Shown piece by piece: positions 1 through 8,626 of a stretch of 36,457 nucleotides of DNA; position 1 is the stretch's first letter; every line of letters begins with the position of its first letter. Below the pieces are notes generated by a model. That model was given only the letters and a program-made list of their open reading frames with translations. It did not search any database and had not been told where the DNA came from. A program made the translations under genes and the position numbers. Source of the stretch: Clostridiales bacterium (GTDB taxonomy: Bacteria > Bacillota > Clostridia > Lachnospirales > Lachnospiraceae); the NCBI GenBank assembly GCA_012512855.1, contig JAAZDK010000225.1, positions 1-36,457 of the forward strand, in the 5' to 3' direction.

Positions 1-269
1 CCGATCGAAATACCATTATATTCAGAATTATAAGAGGTCAAATCAGTCTCAGCCGCTTTTTTTGTCAGCTCTTCATCCTTTTGCGGGGTAATATCATCCG
101 TAAATACTGCTTTATAAGCCTTCTCCTGCTTAATCCTGGCTTGTTCCTCAATAGGAGCCTTGGTCAATTCATATATATAGCTTAAAGCCAGACCGGAAAT
201 TAAAGTAATAATAAAGAGAGCAAGCGCATCCCTTATAAGAGTTGATTTCTGCTTTACCTTAGTTTGCAT
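1..269 (-). CDS. rnfG: Electron transport complex subunit RnfG, N-terminal part (runs off the left edge)
   Basis: Reverse-strand reading from the ATG at 269 gives MQTKVKQKSTLIRDALALFIITLISGLALSYIYELTKAPIEEQARIKQEKAYKAVF..., typical of the RnfG N-terminus; overlaps the end of rnfD. Confidence 0.85.
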   Translation of the reverse strand, partial: MQTKVKQKSTLIRDALALFIITLISGLALSYIYELTKAPIEEQARIKQEKAYKAVFTDDITPQKDEELTKKAAETDLTSYNSEYNGISI

Positions 270-1263
270 TGGCGCCACGCTCCTTTCCGAAGGGCCTTAT
301 GCGGGTGGCCTTCTCTATCAGGGGTACCAGCAGGTTGCAGAAAATGATAGCATAGGATACACCCTCTGCGCTGCCTCCCATAATACGGAACAGGCCGGTG
401 AACACGCCGCACAAAACGCCAAATATCGCCTGTCCGGTCAGAGTAATCGGACTTGTCACATAATCAGTCGCCATAAAGAAAGCACCAAGAAGCAAACCGC
501 CGCCTAATATATGTCCGAGAACAAAGTTTGCGTCTAAGCCATGGCCACCAAATAACAAAACAAATACAGCCAATGAAAGGATATAGGTAAAAGGAATTAT
601 TGGTGTAATAACTCTTCTAATTAAGAGGTATATTCCTCCTATCAATATCGCAATTGCACTTGTTTCACCAATTGTTCCCCCAATATTGCCAATTAACATG
701 CTTAACAGATCAACGCTTTCTCCGGCTTTAATTGCCGCCATCGGTGTTGCACCGCTTACAGCATCCGCTGTGCTTACAGCCAGATATCCATGCTGTATGT
801 AATCAAAAATTCCACTTGATGAAACCTTCTCTACAGCAAAGCTTGTCATTTTTACCGGGAAGCTGATAAGCATAAAGGCTCTTGCCGCCAGAGCTGGATT
901 CATAAAGTTTTGGCCCAGTCCGCCAAAGAGCATCTTAACCACCAGTATTGCAAACACTCCGCCAACAATAGCCATCCATACAGGCAGGCCTGCAGGCAGA
1001 TTGTATGCCAACAGAATACCTGTTACAACAGCACTGTAATCTCCGATTGTTGCCCGCTTTTTCATAAGCCTGCAATATATATACTCTGTCAAAACACATG
1101 AAAGAACCGTAGCAGCAATCAGCACCAATGCATTAATACCAAAGTTAAATATTCCGAATAAACCGGCAGGAATAAGTGCAATAACCACATCCTGCATTAT
1201 GCTTTTTGTCGTCACCGAGCTTCTGATATGGGGTCCGGCCGACACATGAAATAATTCGTTCAA
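259..1263 (-). CDS. rnfD: Electron transport complex subunit RnfD
   Basis: 334 aa multi-TM protein with RnfD-type motifs (SAGPHIRSSVTTKSIMQDVVIALIPA..., GQNFMNPALAARAF, ATDYVTSPIT); adjacent to rnfC and rnfG. Confidence 0.95.
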   Translation of the reverse strand: MNELFHVSAGPHIRSSVTTKSIMQDVVIALIPAGLFGIFNFGINALVLIAATVLSCVLTEYIYCRLMKKRATIGDYSAVVTGILLAYNLPAGLPVWMAIVGGVFAILVVKMLFGGLGQNFMNPALAARAFMLISFPVKMTSFAVEKVSSSGIFDYIQHGYLAVSTADAVSGATPMAAIKAGESVDLLSMLIGNIGGTIGETSAIAILIGGIYLLIRRVITPIIPFTYILSLAVFVLLFGGHGLDANFVLGHILGGGLLLGAFFMATDYVTSPITLTGQAIFGVLCGVFTGLFRIMGGSAEGVSYAIIFCNLLVPLIEKATRIRPFGKERGANAN

Positions 1264-1298
1264 AGCTTACACCTCTTTCTGAAATTATCACTGCTGCT

Positions 1299-2615
1299 TT
1301 ACTTTTTGCGACTGGCCAGTACTTTAGACCTCATCTGCATAATGGATTGTGTCAGACCTCTTTTTGCCGGGCATACATAGGAACAGCAACCACAGCCACA
1401 GCATTCCAGACCGTCATATTTTACAAAGCCCTCACTGTCGGAGCGGTTGCTTAATGCAGACAGCTCAAACGGCATCAGCCTTAATGGACATCTCATTATA
1501 CACCTTCCACATCGTATGCAGGCTTGCTCCTCAACAGCTGCCTTATCCTTTAAAAATGCCGTAAAGGCCGAGCTAATCTTGGTTACCGGAACATTACAAG
1601 TATAAATGGCATTTCCCATCATCGGCCCGCCTGATATTATTTTCTCAGGTGTCTCAACAAAGCCTCCTGCAGCTTCAATAAGCTCAGAGTAATCAGTACC
1701 TACCGGCACATTAAAGTTTTGAGGATTTTTTATGGCATCACCGGTTACTGTAATAATTCTTCGAATTAACGGTGTGCTTTTTGCCACTGCCATATATATA
1801 GCAATAACCGTGTCTATATTATTTACAATACAGCCAACATCTGCCGGCAGCTTTTTAGAATTCAGCTTCCTGCCGGTGGTTGCATAAACCAGCTGACGCT
1901 CACCACCCTGTGGATATTTGGTCTTCAACGCCATAACACTTATATTATCTTCCTTTGCCACAAGCTCGCCAAGAATTTTTATTGCCTCAGGCTTGTTATC
2001 CTCAATTGCTATAATACCTTTGGCCCTTTCAAACAATCTTAAGATAATCTTAAGACCGCCAATGATAGTCTCAGGCTGCTCCAGCATCATACGATAGTCG
2101 CTGGTCAGATAGGGTTCACACTCAGCTCCGTTTACAATAACATAATCAATTTTACTGTCATCCTTCGGAGTCAGCTTAACATGGGTGGGGAAGCCCGCTC
2201 CGCCCATTCCTACAATACCTGCATCCTTGACTATAGCCCTGATTTCCTCCTTACTCAGCCTGCTGTAATCCCTCTCCTGGCCAAAGCCCTCCACCTTATT
2301 ATATTCGTGGTCGTTTTCAATAACTATCGATTCAACCATAGTTCCCTGGACAACGAGTCTTTTTTCAATCGCCTTGACCGTACCCGATACGGCACTAATG
2401 ATATTTGAGGACACAAAGCCGCCGGCTTCTGCAATAATCTGTCCTGCAAGCACCTTGTCCCCTTTTGCCACAACGGGCTTGGCAGGTGCACCTATGTGCT
2501 GCACCAATGGATACACCAGCTCTCCCTTAGGCAGAAGGACGCTTGTAGGCTTGTCCTTTGTCAGGTCCTTACCGTCGTAGGTATGGATACCACCCGGAAA
2601 TGTCAATTTCGCCAT
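1299..2615 (-). CDS. rnfC: Electron transport complex subunit RnfC
   Basis: 438 aa; FPGGIHTYDGKDLT start, GMGGAGFPTHVK, and two CxxCxxCxxxCP ferredoxin motifs (CIRCGRCIMRCP, CCGCGCCSYVCP). Confidence 0.97.
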   Translation of the reverse strand: MAKLTFPGGIHTYDGKDLTKDKPTSVLLPKGELVYPLVQHIGAPAKPVVAKGDKVLAGQIIAEAGGFVSSNIISAVSGTVKAIEKRLVVQGTMVESIVIENDHEYNKVEGFGQERDYSRLSKEEIRAIVKDAGIVGMGGAGFPTHVKLTPKDDSKIDYVIVNGAECEPYLTSDYRMMLEQPETIIGGLKIILRLFERAKGIIAIEDNKPEAIKILGELVAKEDNISVMALKTKYPQGGERQLVYATTGRKLNSKKLPADVGCIVNNIDTVIAIYMAVAKSTPLIRRIITVTGDAIKNPQNFNVPVGTDYSELIEAAGGFVETPEKIISGGPMMGNAIYTCNVPVTKISSAFTAFLKDKAAVEEQACIRCGRCIMRCPLRLMPFELSALSNRSDSEGFVKYDGLECCGCGCCSYVCPAKRGLTQSIMQMRSKVLASRKK

Positions 2616-3060
2616 ATTATGCCTTCTTTCTATTAGTTTTACTTTTTTAGTGATACATGACTTTTTGATACTTATAAATTTGTAAAATTATAGCGCTTTG
2701 TTAATTCTAATACGTTCTTTGTGAATTAATTTTCCATCCTTGTTAAGCTTTTTTCTTTCTTTGTGAACTAAAAAACAATGTATTTATGCCATTCCAAACA
2801 GATCACATTATAGCACATAATGTGGTTTAGTTGAACATTTTTTTAGAATATATGAATAAAAATTCGATGAAAAGTTTTTGGTAATTATACTTTCTTTATT
2901 TAAGAGAAAAGTATTAATCATTAACAAAAATAAAACTGCATGCTTATAGGATAATAGAGCCATATTATTTGGTTAAAATCCCTAAAGCAGTCGGCTATCC
3001 TAACTGGACCTGCGTCTGGAGCAAGCTATCCGAACCGTCACCGGCATCGGCTTCAAAAAG

Positions 3061-3107
3061 AAAAAGGTATTTACATTAACCTTGCGGCTAAAATGCAATA
3101 CCTTTTT
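3061..3107 (-). terminator. Intrinsic terminator after spoIIID (bidirectional-looking)
   Basis: AAAAAGGTATT (3061-3071) pairs with AATACCTTTTT (3097-3107); immediately downstream of the spoIIID stop. Confidence 0.65.
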
Positions 3108-3139
3108 GCCATAAATTGCACCGGCCATAATCCGACCTG

Positions 3140-3409
3140 CTAATAAGCCTGTGTATATCTGCTTTTGTTAAGATATTTTTCCTTTGTTGCCAAGCCACCT
3201 CTTATATGGCGCTCCGACTTGTTGAGGTCCAACACTACCCGCGCTTTCTCGGCGAGGGAGGGGTTAATTTGCGAAAGACGTTCAGTTACGTCTTTATGTA
3301 CGGTTGACTTTGAAATGCCAAACTGCTTTGCGGTCTGCCTCACAGTCGCATTGTTCTCAATGATATAATTAGCGATTTCAACCGCCCGTTCCTCTATATA
3401 GCCTTTCAT
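3140..3409 (-). CDS. spoIIID: Sporulation transcriptional regulator SpoIIID
   Basis: 89 aa: MKGYIEERAVEIANYIIENNATVRQTAKQFGISKSTVHKDVTERLSQINPSLAEKARVVLDLNKSERHIRGGLATKEKY, highly characteristic of SpoIIID. Confidence 0.97.
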   Translation of the reverse strand: MKGYIEERAVEIANYIIENNATVRQTAKQFGISKSTVHKDVTERLSQINPSLAEKARVVLDLNKSERHIRGGLATKEKYLNKSRYTQAY

Positions 3410-3508
3410 AGTTTCTGCGTCTGTCTCCTGACAGAACGCATTCCCCCTTATTATCGTTGTTGTTACATTGTATGCAGGGGAAAACGGCTATAGTACACCC
3501 AAATAAAA

Positions 3509-3555
3509 ACTTCTATATAACAAGCATTTTCCTTGGTCACTTGTTATATAGAAGT
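3509..3555 (-). terminator. Terminator of the sugar ABC transporter operon
   Basis: Perfect 16-bp inverted repeat ACTTCTATATAACAAG / CTTGTTATATAGAAGT with a 15-nt loop; T-rich tract on the minus strand; just downstream of the permease stop. Confidence 0.75.
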
Positions 3556-3576
3556 ATTTTAAATCATTTAAATTTA

Positions 3577-4497
3577 CTATTCTTTGATACCACCTATAGT
3601 CAAGCCGGTTACAAAGTATCTCTGCAGGAACGGATACAACGCAACAATTGGCAAGCTGGTAAGAATTGTTGCTGACGCACGTATTGATACTGTTGTTACC
3701 TGTGTGCTGGCACCTGACTGGCTGGCCACACGGGATGCGTCCGCATTGCCGCTTAGCTGGCTGACGCTGGACAACAGCTTCATCAGCTCATACTGCAGGG
3801 TTGTCAGGTTATCATTCATTCTGTTGTAAAGCATGGTGTCAAACCATGAATTCCACTGATATACTGCTATGAACAGGGCTATCGTTGCAAATACCGGTTT
3901 ACACAATGGAACAATAATCTTTACAAATATAGTGGTAAAGTTTGCTCCATCAATCATAGCCGATTCCTGTAGGCTCTCCGGCAAACCGTTTATATATGTG
4001 CGTATTACAAGCATGTTAAAGGCACTTACCATTCCGGGCAGGATATATACCCAGAAGCTGTTTGCAAGTCCCAATGCCCTGTTTAACAGGAAGGTAGGAA
4101 TTAGGCCACCGTTAACATACATTGTGAGTACGTACAGCACTGTTATCGGTTTAGCAAAGACATAATCCTTGCGGCTAACAACATAAGCAATAAGAGCTGT
4201 AGTAGAAAGCTGTAGGACGGTAGCCACAACAGTTCTCAGAACCGAGATATAAAAGCCTGTAATTATATTATCCTTTCTCAGAACCGTTATATAGTTTTGC
4301 CAGGTAAACTTGCGGGGTACAAGATGAATACCACCACGCAACGAATCTATTGCATCGTTGAAGGATACAGCCAAAGTGTTCAGTATTGGATACAGGGTCA
4401 CTATAACAAATATTGTCAGTATCAAACCTATTATGAAAGAATATATTAATCCTCCTATATCGATACGCTTGTGTCTTTTAATTACTGTCTTCATCAT
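3577..4497 (-). CDS. Carbohydrate ABC transporter permease (CUT1, LplC-like)
   Basis: 306 aa multi-TM; EAA-type loop LPESLQESAMIDGANFTTIFVKIIVPLCKP; C-terminus TGLTIGGIKE. Confidence 0.9.
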   Translation of the reverse strand: MMKTVIKRHKRIDIGGLIYSFIIGLILTIFVIVTLYPILNTLAVSFNDAIDSLRGGIHLVPRKFTWQNYITVLRKDNIITGFYISVLRTVVATVLQLSTTALIAYVVSRKDYVFAKPITVLYVLTMYVNGGLIPTFLLNRALGLANSFWVYILPGMVSAFNMLVIRTYINGLPESLQESAMIDGANFTTIFVKIIVPLCKPVFATIALFIAVYQWNSWFDTMLYNRMNDNLTTLQYELMKLLSSVSQLSGNADASRVASQSGASTQVTTVSIRASATILTSLPIVALYPFLQRYFVTGLTIGGIKE

Positions 4498-4506
4498 CCC
4501 ACCCCC

Positions 4507-5469
4507 TTAGAACAGCCTTTCTTCACCGGCAAGCTTAGCTGCAAGGTTGCCAAGGTAAATCAGGATAATACTTACCAGGCTTCTGAAAATACCCGCTGCT
4601 GTACCCAGTGAATAGTCAGTTAAGCTAATACCGTATTTTAACACATATATATCAATGGTTTGGGAGACGCTTTGTACTATTCCGTTTGTTAACAGGTATT
4701 GTATTTCAAAACCAGCGTTCAAAACCCATCCGATATTAATCAGCAAAAGGATAAAAATAGTCGGTTTAATTCCGGGTAAAGTTATATGCCACATTTTGCG
4801 AAGCCTTCCGGCTCCGTCTATTGATGCAGCTTCGTAAAGATCCGGATTGATGGCTGTAATGGCGGCAAGATAGATAATACTGTTCCATCCGGTTTCCTTC
4901 CATACATTTGCAAAGCCTACAATCCACCAGAAAAGACTCTTATAGGTAAAGAAATTAATAGGAGCGTCAAGTATCTTCAGGCTGACAAGCAGCTCATTTA
5001 CTATTCCATTCTCAGGTGAAAGACAATCTCTTAAAATTCCGCAAACTATAATCCATGACAAAAAGTGTGGCAAATAAGATATAGTCTGCACAAACTTCTT
5101 GGGTCCCTTGTGCTTAACCTCATTAAGTACAAGGGCAAATCCTACGGCAAAAATAAAGCTCAGTACCAGATTGATAACACCCATAGCCAGAGTATTTCTG
5201 ATAACTCTAAGGAAATCACTGTTACCAACAAACAATTCCTTAAATTTATCCAAGCCTATAAACTCCGATCCGAAAATACCTTTCTGGGGCTTATACTTCT
5301 GGAATGCCATAATCCAGCCAAGAAGCGGTACATAGTTAAACAATATGACATACGCAACAAAAGGAATTGACAATAAAATTAATTCCTTCTGCTTCTTAAT
5401 CACTTTCCAGCTTATTTTTTTATTCCCTTGATTTACACTTATCGCATTAACATTATTTTTCCTAGCCAT
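4507..5469 (-). CDS. Sugar ABC transporter permease (CUT1, LplB-like)
   Basis: 320 aa multi-TM; FNYVPLLGWIMAFQKYKPQKGIFGSEFIGLDKFKELF and EAA loop DLYEAASIDGAGRLRKMWHITLPGIKPT. Confidence 0.9.
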   Translation of the reverse strand: MARKNNVNAISVNQGNKKISWKVIKKQKELILLSIPFVAYVILFNYVPLLGWIMAFQKYKPQKGIFGSEFIGLDKFKELFVGNSDFLRVIRNTLAMGVINLVLSFIFAVGFALVLNEVKHKGPKKFVQTISYLPHFLSWIIVCGILRDCLSPENGIVNELLVSLKILDAPINFFTYKSLFWWIVGFANVWKETGWNSIIYLAAITAINPDLYEAASIDGAGRLRKMWHITLPGIKPTIFILLLINIGWVLNAGFEIQYLLTNGIVQSVSQTIDIYVLKYGISLTDYSLGTAAGIFRSLVSIILIYLGNLAAKLAGEERLF

Positions 5470-5493
5470 TAGTTTTACATACCCTCTTTACAA

Positions 5494-5535
5494 AAGCAGG
5501 TGGCTGTGGCAATCGTCCTGTCCAACCACCTGCTT
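5494..5535 (-). promoter_or_regulatory. Intercistronic hairpin between binding-protein gene and permease gene
   Basis: AAGCAGGTGG (5494-5503) / CCACCTGCTT (5526-5535) perfect 10-bp inverted repeat, CTTTTG tail on the minus strand. Confidence 0.6.
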
Positions 5536-5569
5536 GTATATTAATCTAGTTTACGATTTATCAGCTCTA

Positions 5570-7222
5570 TTAATTAGGTCTCTTTCCAGTAACGAACTCA
5601 ATTCTGTCATATACAGCTTCCTGCATCCAATCAAAGAATACCTGAGGATTTACTGAATAATATGCGTCCAGATATTCCTGCCAGGTCTTCTCGAAATCAT
5701 CAGCTATAACAACCTGAGGCAGCCACTGCTTCTTGGTCTCTTCCATCTTGTTCCATACTATTCCGCCAGGTGTATCGGCAGGCAGTGAGTTAACATAAGA
5801 CCACATCGGATACCAAGGCTCCTTGGTTCCGTCGATTTCGTTGTAGTCGAGCATCTCAACAAAGGTCTTAGCGCCATAAGCTGCCAGGCATTCCTGCTCA
5901 TCTTTGCTTAAGCTTGCAAAGAACTCACCAGGCTGCTGACTAGGATTAATAGCATTCTTTCCGTCAGGATGCATACCTGAGTAGTTAGGGAAGTAGCTGT
6001 AAGGGCAGAAGTGTGAAGCCTTGTAATCGGAGCTTACAGCTCTGTCTCTCATCTCCTGTGTTCTGTAGAAGAGGCCGTTTTCGTCTACAAGATAGTCAAC
6101 ATCCTTAACACCCCAGCTACGAAGTGTTATAATTTCAGGATCAAGCAAATCGTTAACAAACTTCAGAGCGCCCTCAACGTCCTTACAGCTGGTGGTGATG
6201 CACAAGCCACCGGTAAGAACCTGAGCTTCGTTAACAGCATAATACATTTCATGCATACCAGGCTCGATTGTGATTCCCAAAGGAACATATGTGCAGCCCT
6301 CAAGCTTCTGAGCCTTGATGGAGTCTTCTGCTGTCTGGAAGTCCCATCTCTGCTCAACCATGCAAAGAACACGGCCGCTTGCGATGTTGGCAAGGAACTG
6401 ATCGTGGTCGTTTGTCATGAACTGAGGATTGATGATGCCCTTCTTGTATTCCTCATTAAGCTTCTGGAAGTATCTCTTTGCAGTAGGTGTTACATTGTAG
6501 TCAGAAACCTTGTAGGTCTTGGGATCAACTATACAACGACCGTTGTTCGGCCATCCGTCCAGGAACTGAGGCGGATTCTCAAGGCAGAAGTAAAACCAGT
6601 CATAGCAAAGGATATCGAAAGGAATTACTGGTGTACCATCAGGCATTGTGGGATTAGCCGCATAGTATCTCTCCAGCAGATCAAACAGCTGATCAAGAGA
6701 TTCGATTACAGGGTAATTGTCCCACTTTAATACTCTGGTCTGAATCCAGAATGCTTCTCCGCTATGATATGTATCCATAGCCTTGATGTTGATGTTATCA
6801 AACTGAGGTATGGAATAGATGTGTCCGTCTTCCTGCCTCAATGACTCCCACTGGGTTTCGCTCCAGAAAGCCTTAAGGTTCGGGAACTTATCCAAATAAG
6901 GATCAATAGCTACTACAGCGCCTGCTTCCTGCAACTGAGGGCTCCAGTTCATGAAGTCAGGATATTCACCGCTGGCAATATACATACCAACTGCTTCTTC
7001 AGCTGTCTGACCGGTTAACCAGGTCTCTTTACACTGTGCACCGATTTTTTCTGCAATAATTTTCTTGATTTCATTATCAGCAGTAAGCTCAATACCCTGT
7101 CTGTCAAAGAATGCTGTAAATTCCTTGACCTTGGAGGATGAGCCCTTATCTTTACCGCAAGCTGCGAGCAAAGATGCTGATACTACAATACCGAGAAGTA
7201 TTGTTAGTATTCTTCTTTTCAT
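5570..7222 (-). CDS. Extracellular solute-binding lipoprotein of a CUT1 sugar ABC transporter (LplA-like)
   Basis: 550 aa; lipoprotein signal MKRRILTILLGIVVSASLLAACGKD; followed by two permeases; YesM/YesN-like genes upstream. Confidence 0.88.
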   Translation of the reverse strand: MKRRILTILLGIVVSASLLAACGKDKGSSSKVKEFTAFFDRQGIELTADNEIKKIIAEKIGAQCKETWLTGQTAEEAVGMYIASGEYPDFMNWSPQLQEAGAVVAIDPYLDKFPNLKAFWSETQWESLRQEDGHIYSIPQFDNINIKAMDTYHSGEAFWIQTRVLKWDNYPVIESLDQLFDLLERYYAANPTMPDGTPVIPFDILCYDWFYFCLENPPQFLDGWPNNGRCIVDPKTYKVSDYNVTPTAKRYFQKLNEEYKKGIINPQFMTNDHDQFLANIASGRVLCMVEQRWDFQTAEDSIKAQKLEGCTYVPLGITIEPGMHEMYYAVNEAQVLTGGLCITTSCKDVEGALKFVNDLLDPEIITLRSWGVKDVDYLVDENGLFYRTQEMRDRAVSSDYKASHFCPYSYFPNYSGMHPDGKNAINPSQQPGEFFASLSKDEQECLAAYGAKTFVEMLDYNEIDGTKEPWYPMWSYVNSLPADTPGGIVWNKMEETKKQWLPQVVIADDFEKTWQEYLDAYYSVNPQVFFDWMQEAVYDRIEFVTGKRPN

Positions 7223-7318
7223 AAAAACTAAACCCTCCCAAAATTATATATTCTCACAAAAGTGATGCTTATATTTTCACATATTTTTAACAAAAAGAAA
7301 TCATACAAAGTATATAAA

Positions 7319-7359
7319 AAACTACTACAAAGTATATATGTACATCTTTGCAGTAGTTT
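7319..7359 (-). terminator. Terminator after the response regulator
   Basis: AAACTACTACAAAG / CTTTGCAGTAGTTT stem, downstream of the stop at 7384. Confidence 0.55.
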
Positions 7360-7383
7360 ATTAAAAAAAATTAGTTATTTCTA

Positions 7384-8094
7384 CTAATTATCCATGCTGC
7401 TTATATTCCGCTTCCTGAAGCCTGTGGGGGTTGTTCCGTATACCTCCTCGAATTTGTTAATAAAATACTCAAGGTTTTTATATCCCGACTCCACGGCCAC
7501 CTCATATATCTTTTTGTCGGTATGCAGAATCATTTCAGCCGCCTTGCGGATACGTATATTGTTCAAGTATTCCTTGAAGCTGCAGCCGTATTGCTTGTTG
7601 AACAGCTGCCCCAGATAAGCGCTGTTGAAATAATATTTTTCAGCAAAATACTTCAGGCTTATATTATCGGCATAATTATCCTCTATCTCTGCTTCAATAA
7701 GCTCGATTATCCCTTTGGATTTATTCTGTCTTACCTGCATAAGATAATCGGCGTATTCCTCCATGAACTGCTGGAACCTCAGGCAGTTTTCATTGCTGGT
7801 TTTTGATGCAAATACCGTTTCCTTGATATACTGCATAATCTCTTCCTGATCAATATCGGTATCCTGCTTGTATGCAAGCCCCAGCATTTTGTAGATAAGG
7901 TACTGGACGTTTTTGCTCACCATGTCCGGATCCATGCTTTTGTCCATCATACTTTTATATACGGTTTTGGCTTCCTCTTTTATCCTTGACTTATCATTAA
8001 TCTCTATGGCATGAATGAGCTCATCCATATATTTTCTGATCCTTGGAAAGAGCCATAAATTTATCATCGTTCTGGGAAAGCTCACAATGGACAT
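7384..8094 (-). pseudogene. C-terminal part of a YesN-type response regulator (AraC-type HTH), separated from its receiver domain by a frameshift
   Basis: AraC HTH: IELIEAEIEDNYADNISLKYFAEKYYFNSAYLGQLFNKQYGCSFKEYLNNIRIRKAAEMILHTDKKIYEVAVESGYKNLEYFINKFEEVYGTTPTGFRK. In-frame homology with the upstream ORF resumes at KYMDELIHAIE after a +1 shift. Confidence 0.8.
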
Positions 8095-8626
8095 AGGTCA
8101 TATCACCTGAAAGCTCCATCTTGTCCTGCACATACCTAATGTCGATATCGTCGCATTTGCCCCATAAAACAGCCATCAGATGATGATATGCCTTTGCATC
8201 ATCCTTCCTGCTTTCCTTCTTGTCCGCTTCTTTTCTGTAATCGTTCATTATTCTTCGGATTGTTGCCAGCAGCTCCTCGCTCTGTATCGGCTTTAGGATA
8301 TAATCACAGCAGCCGTATTGAATTGCCGTCTTGGCATACTGGAAATCGTAATATCCGCTGAGAAATATAAATCTGGCATCCGACAGCTTATTCTCTTTTA
8401 CATAGGTTAAAAATTCAATGCCGTCCATCTGAGGCATTTTTATATCAGAAATTATAAGATCATAAGTATTGTTCTTCAACAATTCGATCGCAGTAGCGCC
8501 ATTGCTTGCTTCACCGCTTATGCAGTAGCCTTCCGCTTCCCAGTCTATCAAAGCGGCAAGCCCTTTTCGGATAAACGGTTCGTCATCCACTACCAAAACC
8601 TTTAAAAGGGAATCAGCAGCCTTCAT
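8021..8626 (-). pseudogene. N-terminal receiver domain of the same YesN-type response regulator, truncated by a frameshift
   Basis: Receiver: KVLVVDDEPFIRKGLAALIDWEAEGY...DLIISDIKMPQMDGIEFL...KPIQSEELLATI; ends prematurely at ...SKDQKIYG*. Confidence 0.8.

Noticed and set aside
910-1101. ORF on the strand opposite rnfD
   Set aside because: Fully inside a strongly supported rnfD; no recognisable product. The same applies to most other opposite-strand ORFs in the track (for example inside rnfC, the ABC permeases, the BMP cluster, the DUF255 gene and the MutS2-like gene).
8021-8094. Programmed ribosomal frameshifting in the response regulator
   Set aside because: Required shift is +1 at a short A-run without a known slippery heptamer or obvious stimulator, and the partner kinase gene is also shifted; mutation or assembly error is simpler.
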